From JAAYCI01 sp964367945 (lineage in GTDB: Bacteria > Bacillota > Clostridia > Oscillospirales > Ruminococcaceae), in assembly GCA_964367945.1 (NCBI GenBank), contig CAYIZZ010000040.1, positions 1 to 17,067 of the forward strand: 17,067 bases of DNA, given 5' to 3'. Both the position numbers and the translations under genes were made by a program. Of this stretch, positions 7,229 through 17,067 are shown piece after piece. Each line of letters begins with the position of its first letter. Position 1 is the stretch's first letter. The notes under the pieces are model-generated. The model was given only the letters and a program-made list of their open reading frames with translations. It did not search any database and had not been told where the DNA came from.

Positions 7229-10200
7229 AACATAACACAGCAGTAATAAAGAAGCTACTTTTTGCTGAAAATAAGGTGGCTTACAAAACAAATATGAAGG
7301 AGAGTACAAACGATGAAACTGAAACCTTTGGCAGACCGTGTTGTCATCAAATTAGTGGAAGCGGAAGAAACCACAAAATCCGGAATTATTTTGACCGGCA
7401 CCGCAGTAGAAAAACCGCAAATTGCTCAAGTTGTTGAAGTGGGCCCCGGTGGTCTTGTGGACGGAAAAGAAGTAAAAATGGAAGTAAAAAAAGGCGATAA
7501 AGTAGTAGCTAGCAAATATGCAGGCACTGAAGTGAAAATCGACGGAGAAGAATATACCATTTTACGCCAGAGCGATATCTTGGCAGTGGTGGAATAATAC
7601 ATTATAACGCTGAAGGAGAAAATAAATCATGGCAAAACAAATCATTTACGGCGAAGAAGCACGCAAAGCTTTAAGCGCCGGTATTGACCAACTGGCCGAC
7701 ACCGTAAAAATCACTCTTGGACCCAAAGGTCGCAACGTGGTTATCGGCAGAAAATATGGCGCACCCACCATCACAAACGACGGTGTAACCATTGCAAAAG
7801 AAATCGAAGTTAAAGATGCTTTTGAGAACATGGGCGCACAACTGGTAAAAGAAGTAGCTACCAAAACAAACGACGCTGCAGGCGATGGTACCACCACAGC
7901 CACAGTGCTTGCACAAGCTATGGTGCACGAAGGCCTGAAAAACGTAGCAGCAGGCGCAAACCCAATGGACGTGCGTCGTGGCATGAAAAAAGCAGTAGAA
8001 GCAGCTGTTGCCCAGCTGAAAAATAATAGCCAAAAAGTAAAAGGTAGCGAAGATATTGCACGTGTAGCTACTGTATCTGCAGGCGATGCAGCTATTGGCA
8101 CACTTATTGCCGAGGCTATGGACAAAGTTAGTGCAGACGGCGTTATCACCATTGAAGAAAGCAAAACTGCTGAAACATACAGTGAAGTAGTGGAAGGTAT
8201 GCAGTTCGATCGTGGCTACATCACCCCTTACATGGTTACAGATACTGAAAAAATGGAAGCTGTAATCGACGATGCATTGCTTCTTATCACTGATAAAAAG
8301 ATTTCTGCAATTCAAGACATTTTGCCACTGCTTGAGCAAATTGTTCAAAGCGGTAAAAAACTTGTTATCGTGGCAGAAGACGTAGAAGGCGAAGCACTTT
8401 CCACATTGATTGTAAACCGTTTGCGTGGCACATTTACCTGTGTTGCCGTGAAAGCTCCCGGTTTTGGCGATCGTCGCAAAGAAATGCTGCAAGATATTGC
8501 TATTCTTACCGGCGGCCAAGTAATCAGCGAAGAGCTGGGCTATGACCTAAAAGAAACCACAGTAGAGATGCTGGGCCAAGCACGTCAAGTGAAGGTGACA
8601 AAAGAAAACACCATCATTGTAGACGGCGCAGGCTCAAAAGAAGATATCCAAAATCGCGTAGCACAAGTTCGTGCCGAGATTGAAAATTCTACTTCTGACT
8701 TTGATCGTGAAAAGTTGCAAGAACGCTTGGCAAAACTGTCCGGCGGTGTAGCGGTTATCCGTGTAGGTGCAGCTACCGAAGTTGAGATGAAAGAAAAGAA
8801 AATGCGCATTGAAGATGCACTGAATTCTACAAAAGCTGCTGTGGAAGAAGGCATTGTGTGTGGTGGCGGTATTGCACCGCTTGCTGTTATGGGCGCTATT
8901 GAAGATGCAACAAAAGATCTTGAAGGCGACATGAAAACAGGCGCTTCTATCATCTTGAAAGCTATGGAAGCTCCCCTTCGTCAAATAGCTTTAAACGCAG
9001 GCCTTGAAGGTAGCGTTATCATCGACAAAGTGAAAAACTCTACCAAGAAAGACTTTGGCTTTGATGCTCAAAACGAAGAGTATGGCAACATGATCAAGTT
9101 TGGTATTGTGGATCCCACCAAGGTTACACGTAACGCCATCGAGAATGCTGCCAGCGTGGCCAGCATGGTGCTTACCACCGAGAGCCTTGTGGCCGACGAG
9201 CCAGAACCCCCAGCACCCGCAATGCCTGCAGGTGATATGGGCGGCATGGGTGGCATGTACTAATAGCTGTCGCTATCGTTATATAGATATAAAAATAAAA
9301 GCACACCTTAATTTAGGTGTGTTTTTTATTTTTTTGCATATAATGGTGGGGGATATATTTTTATAATATAAAATTTTTTAAAAAGCTTGACAGTGATAAT
9401 GCAGTGTGATAAAGTGTTAATAACAAACCGATGAATGAGAGTAAGTACGCAAAAGCACTGATGCTAAAGAGAGTCGCGGATGGTGGAAACGCGGTGCAGA
9501 GGCTGTTGCCGAATGGACTCATGAGGGCGGAGCGAAAAGCTTGATGCTTAGTAGTGGCCGACGGGGCCCGGACCCGTTATCAACACGGAGCGCATGGGTG
9601 TGTGCGTGCAAAAGTGGGCGTTTATTCGCCAATTTGGGTGGTACCGCAGGAGATTTTTACAGCTCTTGTCCCATATAGGGGGCAGGTGCTTTTTTTATTG
9701 TCACAAAGCCCCGACCATACATAGTCAAAGCGCTCCAAAATTCATGCAGTCCAGCTGCTGAAATTCTGTTCAACTGCGTTGTCGTCAATTGTAATACAGG
9801 CAGTATTACTCAATCCTCCGCCTTGTTGAATGAAATTTCACCGACGCTGTCTTTGTACGAATTTTGAAGTGATTTGACTATACCGCAAAAAATCAAGGTT
9901 CGGGATACTTTAACACCTAATGCCCGGGCACAAAAGAAAGGATGAACATCATGGCAAATGTACCTTACAAAATTTATTTAGAAGAAAAAGAGCTACCGCA
10001 AGCATGGTATAACCTGCGTGCAGATATGAAAGAACAACACGACCCAATGCTGCACCCGGGCACAGGCCAGCCTATCACAAAGCCCGAGCTGGAAGGCATT
10101 TTCTGTAGCGAGCTTGTTGATATGGAGCTTGACACTAAAACACCTTATTTTGACATTCCCGGTGAGGTGATGGACTTTTATAAAATGGTTCGTCCTTCCC

Positions 10201-13200
10201 CGATGGTTCGTGCATACTGTCTTGAAAAACTTTTGGGAACACCGGCCAAAATTTACTACAAGTTTGAAGGCACAAACACTTCCGGCTCGCACAAGCTGAA
10301 CAGTGCGGCACCACAGGTGTACTATGCTAAAAAACAAGGCATAACAAGACTTGCCACTGAAACAGGAGCAGGTCAATGGGGCACAGCGCTTTCCATGGCT
10401 TGTGCATTTTACGGCATCGACCTTGAAGTGTTTATGGTGAAAATTTCATCCGAGCAAAAACCATATCGTAAAGCAGTTATGGAAACATATGGTGCGTCTG
10501 TAACACCTTCTCCATCGAATTTGACCGAGGCAGGACGAAAACTACTTGCAGAATATCCGGGCACAGGTGGTAGTTTAGGCTGCGCCATTTCAGAAGCAGT
10601 GGAAAGAGCCACCACGCTGGAAAACACTCGCTATGTGCTTGGCAGTGTGCTTGATCATGTGCTGATACACCAGTCTATCATAGGCCTTGAAGCCAAAGCG
10701 GCACTGGACAAATATGAAGTATATCCCGATGTGATAATCGGATGCGCAGGCGGCGGTAGCAACCTGGGTGGTCTTATCGCACCATACATGAAAGACAGAA
10801 TTTTAGGTAAAAACTCACCCAAGTTTATTGCGGTAGAGCCGGCATCTTGCCCTTCGCTTTCACGTGGTAAATACGCTTATGATTTCGGTGACAGCGGCCA
10901 AATCACTCCGGTTATGCGCATGTACACTTTGGGTGCAAAGTTCATACCATCTCCAAACCATGCAGGCGGCCTTCGTTACCATGGCATGAGCCCGGTGGTT
11001 TCCAAGCTGTATCATGACGGATATATCGACGAAGTTCAAACTCCGGTGCAAACTGAGGTATTCGATGCGGCAACCATGTTTGCTCGTTGCGAGGGAATTT
11101 TGCCGGCACCGGAAAGCTCACACGCCATTCATTCAGCCATTGAAGAGGCAAAACGCTGCAAAGAAAGCGGCGAAGAGAAAACCATTTTGTTTGGTCTTAC
11201 AGGCACAGGATATTTTGACATGGCAGCTTACATGAACTACACAAGTGGCCAAATGAACGACTATATTCCTACCGAAGAAGATTTGCAACGTGGGTTTGAT
11301 AGCTTGCCCAAAATTCCCGGTGTGGAATAGTAAAACGTAGCATAATAAATACCTAAAATAGACCCTGCTGATTTCATGGTGAACAGTACCATGAAAATAG
11401 CAGGGTCTATTTTGTGAAAAAAACAAGTTTTTATTGAGGCTATTATGAAAAACGAGTATAATATTACCGATGTAATCAGGGTAGTAAAAAAATGTAAAGG
11501 CAGCGAAAAATATGGCTCGATAAAGCTATTTTATAGTTGTCTACCCTTGCACATAAAGCGAATTTGAGGTAAAATGTTGTGTGTGGTAGTGTTTGTTTTA
11601 GGTGTTGCTGTATTATACCATGGAAAAGGATGGTGCTGTTTGCGCGTTTTAATAGAATTACTTGACAGAGAATCAATAGAAAATGTGTTGAGCGCCTGTG
11701 TTTTTAGTCCTGATATCGTGGTATATTTATGTGATGAGCGTGACTCGGAATTTTTCAAAGAATCTGCGATATGCAGACTGTTCCAGCGCAGAAAAATGAA
11801 AACAAGAGCACGGTTTTACTATTTCAATTCTACTGACCCAGAGGACATACAAAAGGCATTAAGCGCAGTAGTGCGGGATTATCCAGGGTGTGTATTTGAT
11901 TTCACAGGTGGCAGAGAACTGGTGCTGTTGATGGCAGGCACAAGTTTTGCAAAGTTAGATGTGCCCGGCTTTTTTATCGACATTTCAAAAAAGAAATTTG
12001 TGAATTTGCGCGGATGTGAAAAGTATGAACAAGACTTTAAACTGCCCTCGTTTACCGTAGAAGATGTGTTTACAATGAACGGGGCCAAACTACACGGCTC
12101 GGGGCACTTCACCGGTGATGTGATAGAAGAAAAGTTTGAAGAAGACATCATATCTGTGTTTGAGATAGTGATGAAAAACCCATCGGCATGGAGCAAGTTT
12201 GTGTCGTGGCTACAAGCGGCTTGTTCTGATTTGCCTCACTCCCAAACAACTGTTAGTGCGCCAAAGCGAATGAAATGGGGCAGAAACTCAGCTCAGCTTA
12301 ATGTGATATTACTAGAGCGTTTACAGGAATGCGGCGTTATTGAAAACTATAAGCAAGTCCAAAACAAAGTAGAGTTTACGTTTGCCAGCAAACTGCATCG
12401 GAAATGTTTGCTGATAGAGGGTGTATGGCTGGAACTTTACTGCTATGTAATGTCAAAGCGCAGTGGTTTCTTTTGTGATGTGCGCACTAGTGTGGTGGTG
12501 GACTGGGACGGTGAAGAAAGTGGACCAAACAACACAAAAAACGAGGTGGATGTGCTGCTGATAAACCATATCACGCCGGTATTCATCAGCTGCAAAATGA
12601 GCATGCCTTCACCCCTTGCTTTAAGTGAAATAAAGTTACTTAGTGGCAAGTTTGGTGGCAGAAGAAGTAGGGCAGTGGTGGTAACCATGGACAGCCTGAA
12701 AGAATCTCACAAAGCCTTACAGTCTCGCGCAAAGGACATGCACATTACCATTATCGACAAGTCTGTGCTGGAAAGTGGACGTCTGAGCGAAAAACTGAAA
12801 GCATTGTGCAGTTGAAATAAGTCAAAACAATTATAGCAATTACCTTTTAATAAAGGTGAGTAATAAAAATGTAAGCATATACAGAAAATAATATGTTTAT
12901 CAATAAAGAGAGGATTGAGATATTATGGGATTAGCAAGTGTGGCAGTAGATTTAGTATCAGTACATGAAAAGCCGTCGTCTGATGCGAGCAGAGTGGGTG
13001 AGTTACTTTACGGTATGACAGTACAGGTGGTACAGCAGTCGGATACAGGCTGGTGCTATGTGCGCAGTGAAAATCATATCGAGGGATATACACTAAGTGA
13101 AAGTTTCCAAATGGATAGTAATATAGCGGCTTCTTGGCGCAAATATAAGAAAGTAACGGTGCTGGCACCTTATATTGATATCCAAAAACAACCGGATAAT

Positions 13201-16200
13201 AATGCAGGCACTATCACCAGCGTGCCTCGTGGCGGGGTGCTTGTAGCGCTGACTGCTGCCGGTGCTGAAGGATGGCAAAAAGTAGGCCTTGTAAACGGTG
13301 TAGTGGGCTTTACACGCTCTTCTTATTTGGGCGAGTTTATCACTGATTGGAAGACTATTTCAGAGGACGATTTACGCTGGAACTTGGTAGAAACAGCGTT
13401 GTCTTATAACGGTGCTGCTTGGCGCAGTGGTGGACGCACATTACTTGGTATGGATGCCGTTGGCCTTGTTACAATGACATATTTACTCAATGGTGTTGTG
13501 CTACCACCTAAAATGGAACTACCACAAAACGGCCCGCTTTTCTCGATAGAGAATAAAATGATGGATGAGGGCGATGTAATATACTTCCAAGACAGCATGG
13601 GAATTTATGTGGGCGAAAATCGTTTTGTTCACGCTACAAACATACCTGATAATGAAGGCGTGGTAGTGAGTAGCCTAAACCCAAAAGATGATGACTATCG
13701 TGAAGATTTAGCCACTCAGATAGTGTCCATAGGAAGCTTGTTTTAATACGATACGCATACCTGAAAATAAAGTGAATCAATGATTGAGGGAGAAATAGTT
13801 TTGGATAATAATCAAGCGCAAAGAGGCAAAGAAAAAGAACAAAACTCGTTGCAAAGGCAATATAGGCCGGTGGGTCGTCCTCGCAGGCGCATTCACGGAG
13901 CAAACTTGCAATCCAATAACTTGCACCATGATGCAAATCAGCCTATTTCCGGCGAAGAGCTGAATGTAACACCCTATCATCAAGATGAAGAGGTGGCAAT
14001 ATCTTCGGCGCAAAAAGTATCACAAAATATCCATCAGGCAATAAATCAAATCGATTCGTTTGATAGCGTTGATAATGTAGACTTACCGGAGCAAGATATG
14101 AGCATGCCACAGCAAAATTTGCACGCTCAGTCTTCGGTTTTTGATGATATCAACTCAAAAGACGATGATGTATATGAAGATGATGTATATGAAGATGATG
14201 CCGATAAAAAGCCTGTAAGCAAAGCTCGAAAAGCAAATGTATCATCGCACACACAAAAGAAAAAAGGCTCGATGGTTGGCTGGATTGTGATGGGTGTGCT
14301 ATTAGTGGTGCTTGTTGCGGCCAGTGTTTTGTTGTTTTTGGTACTGACAGACAGAGTAGAGCTTGGCGGCAGTGGCAGTACTTCACCCACATTTATGACA
14401 GAGGGCTCAGACCCTGTTCTTGGCGAAACTCGTGATGCCGGCAGCGACTATGTGGAAGAAACACTGTTTATAGGTGACTCAAATACTGTGCGTCTTGGTC
14501 AGTTCGAGCTGGTGTCTACCGGCCGTCTGGCAGCACAAGAAGCAATAGGCATTGAAGCTGTAAACGAGCTGACATTCCTTATGGTGGGTGATGGCGCAGA
14601 GCCACTTACAGCGGCGCAAGCAGCCGGCGTAATGCAACCACGCCGCATCATGTTGGCGCTGGGCACAAATAATATCGGAAGCTTGTCTGTTGAAGAATTT
14701 TCTACAAAATATGCAGAGGCATTAAATGCATTGCGTATGCAAGCGCCGGATGCAGACATAGTGGTATCGGCGATATTGCCCACAGCTCAGCAAAATAGCT
14801 ATCCACACCTTACTATAGAAAGCATTGCTGAATATAATGCAGCCATCATGGGTGTATGCAAATCCATGGGTATTCCATTCCTAAACAATGGGGAATCTTT
14901 AGCAGATGAAAGTGGATATCTAATAGCGGAATATGCAGACGCAGACGGAGTGCACCTAAATGCAGATGGCCTTAGCGCATGGCTTGAATATTATCGTACG
15001 CACGCATGGAATCCTTAAATAAAGTTTGAAACTTTTACTGGATGATGCACAAACGGAGGAATACATATGGCGGCGAATTACGCTTGCCTGTTGGTTGATT
15101 TAGACGGCACCTTATTAGACTTTGAATTGGCGGAAAAAGAAGCAATAGTAGAAACATTGCAGGCTTTTTCCTTGCCTTTTGATGATGAAACAGTGGCCAC
15201 TTATTCACAAATCAACCAAAGCTTATGGCAAGACCTTGAACAACGTAAGATTAAAAAAGATCAATTGATGAAACATAGGTTTTCTTTGTTGCTTGAAAAA
15301 CTGGGCGCAAAAGCAGACCCTATCAAAATGAACAACGATTACACGACGCGGCTGTCATCTTCTGCGGTGGTTTATCCCGGCGCAAAAGAGATACTGGAGG
15401 AACTGTCTGAGTTTTGCACATTGGCAGCAGCCAGTAACGGAACATATAAAGTGCAGATGGAAAGACTGAAAAAGAGCGGTTTGCTACCATATTTTGATGA
15501 AATATTCATCAGTGAAAAAGTGGGAGCTACAAAGCCTTCTCCGAAGTTTTTTGATGCAGCATTGCAAAAATTAGGCCTAAAAAACCGCAATCGTGTTTTG
15601 ATGGTGGGCGACTCTTTATCGGCTGACATTAAAGGTGGGCAAAATGCTAAAATAGACACATGTTGGCTAAACTTCAAAAATCTTGAAAACACCACAAACA
15701 TTAAACCCACTTTTGAAGTGGACAGTTATATGGGACTAAAGCTGGTAGCAGTGGGAGAGGGGGAGCTGAAGATTGCCGCCACTCGTGAGAAGAGACATAT
15801 GGTTTGACTCTGCCGATGGGCACTCTAAAATTGCAGGATATGTATACTCGAACCCTTATGTGGCACCGTTTTGTGTGTTGCAGATTTCCCATGGGATGTG
15901 CGAATATATACGCCGTTATGAAGAATTTGCCGGGTTCTTGGCCTCTGGTGGTATTGCTGTTTGTGGCAACGACCATTTAGGCCATGGAGCATCGGTACAA
16001 AGTGAAAAAGACCTTGGGTATTATTATAACAAAGATGGTAGAATGGATGTGCTTAGTGATATGCACACCATGAACGAAAAAATTCACGAGATTTTCCCTA
16101 AACTACCGGTGGTACTTTTAGGGCATAGCATGGGAAGCTTTTATGCGCGCAGATATGCCACAAAATGGCCATCCACTATAGAGGGTCTGATTATTAGTGG

Positions 16201-17067
16201 CACTGCTGGAACAAACATTAAAATTCATTCTGCCATATCAATGGTAAATGGAATGATAAAAATGTTGGGCATGAGGCATCGCTCTCGGCTGGTAGATAAA
16301 ATGGCATTTGCAAACTACCAAAAGCGAATTAAAAAACCACGCACACCCAGTGATTGGCTTTCGCGCGACGAAAAGGTTGTGGATGAATACAGAGCCGATC
16401 CTTTATGTACTTTCAGGTTTACATTAAGCGGGTTTTCTCAGCTGTTTGCCATTTTACAGGAAGTATCGGGGGAGCAGTGGGCATCCACCATTCGGAAAAA
16501 TATGCCTATCATGATGATCCAAGGCTCAGAAGACCCGGTGGGTGATTACACTAATGGAACAAACGAAGTGCGCAAGATACTTCGTAAAGCCGGTGTGAGT
16601 AACGTTGAATATATCACATACCAAGGCGCACGCCATGAGGTACTGAACGAGACTAACCGATATGATGTGTATGAGGATGTGCTGGCATATTTAAGACGAT
16701 GGTGGAAAAGCTGAGCCACATTAATTCAGACATTTGATATGAAAACAGAAATCGTATAGTAAATAAATATTACATTTAAAGGGAAACAACGGTATGGTAG
16801 AGAATTTTTTGTATTCTATTTTCGGCTCAATATTTGCCCTCACACCAATGGATACCATCAAAATGGTAATCATGTGGTCTATAGGCGGCATATTGATTTA
16901 TTTGGCTATTAAGCGCAACATGGAACCATCGCTGTTGTTACCGATGGGTTTTGGTGCTATTTTGGTGAATTTACCTTTCTCCGGCGCTGTCACCCAAGTG
17001 ATAGACGGTGTAACAGAAGAAGGTGCACTAAGCGTGCTTTTTGATGCAGGCATTGCAAACGAGCTTT

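Overview
This is a 17 kb stretch of what looks like the chromosome of a low-to-mid GC Gram-positive anaerobe, most likely a clostridial (Oscillospirales-like) bacterium. The evidence is the DUF5711-type membrane protein followed by CvpA, a ClpE-like zinc-finger Clp ATPase, groESL preceded by a CIRCE operator, a T-box riboswitch, a TrpB2-type enzyme, and the start of a sodium-pumping decarboxylase beta subunit. Strong AAGGAGG-like ribosome binding sites and frequent TTG or GTG starts fit as well. I see no rRNA, tRNA, CRISPR array, integrase or transposase.

Layout. (1) 2-2328: a membrane-anchored DUF5711-like protein (5' end outside the window) and a CvpA-family membrane protein. (2) 2360-4885: a ClpE-like unfoldase gene with its own promoter, a degenerate CIRCE-like operator over the -35 box, and a bidirectional terminator shared with a convergent UbiA-family prenyltransferase (minus strand, 4911-5843). 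(3) 5911-7181: divergent promoters, then a YegS/DAGK-type lipid kinase and its terminator. (4) 7169-9327: the groES-groEL operon with promoter, CIRCE and terminator. (5) 9387-11413: a strong promoter, a Trp-specific (UGG) T-box riboswitch, a 162-nt imperfect palindrome that looks like a MITE-type insertion, and a TrpB2-like enzyme with a long hairpin terminator. (6) 11434-12815: two candidate promoters and an orphan CARF plus DUF1887/Card1-like nuclease gene with a TTG start. (7) 12925-16714: a cell-wall and housekeeping cluster, made up of an SH3-NlpC/P60 protein that has lost its catalytic Cys and His, a membrane-anchored SGNH hydrolase, a YjjG-type HAD nucleotidase and an overlapping lysophospholipase-like alpha/beta hydrolase. 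(8) 16794-end: the N-terminus of an OadB/GcdB-type decarboxylase beta subunit.

How it fits together. The two chaperone loci (clp and groE) appear to share HrcA-type control, because both carry a TTAGCA-N15-TGCTAA operator core at their promoters. The TrpB2 gene is tied to tryptophan starvation through its T-box and has no trpA beside it. The Card1-like gene is the main defence-related candidate: it carries a cyclic-oligoadenylate sensor fold, but no CRISPR locus is visible here. Most of the remaining genes are ordinary chromosomal genes. The points most worth a second look are the clp CIRCE-like site, the orphan Card1-like protein with a non-canonical active-site motif, the NlpC/P60 pseudoenzyme without a secretion signal, and the 162-nt palindrome in the trpB leader.
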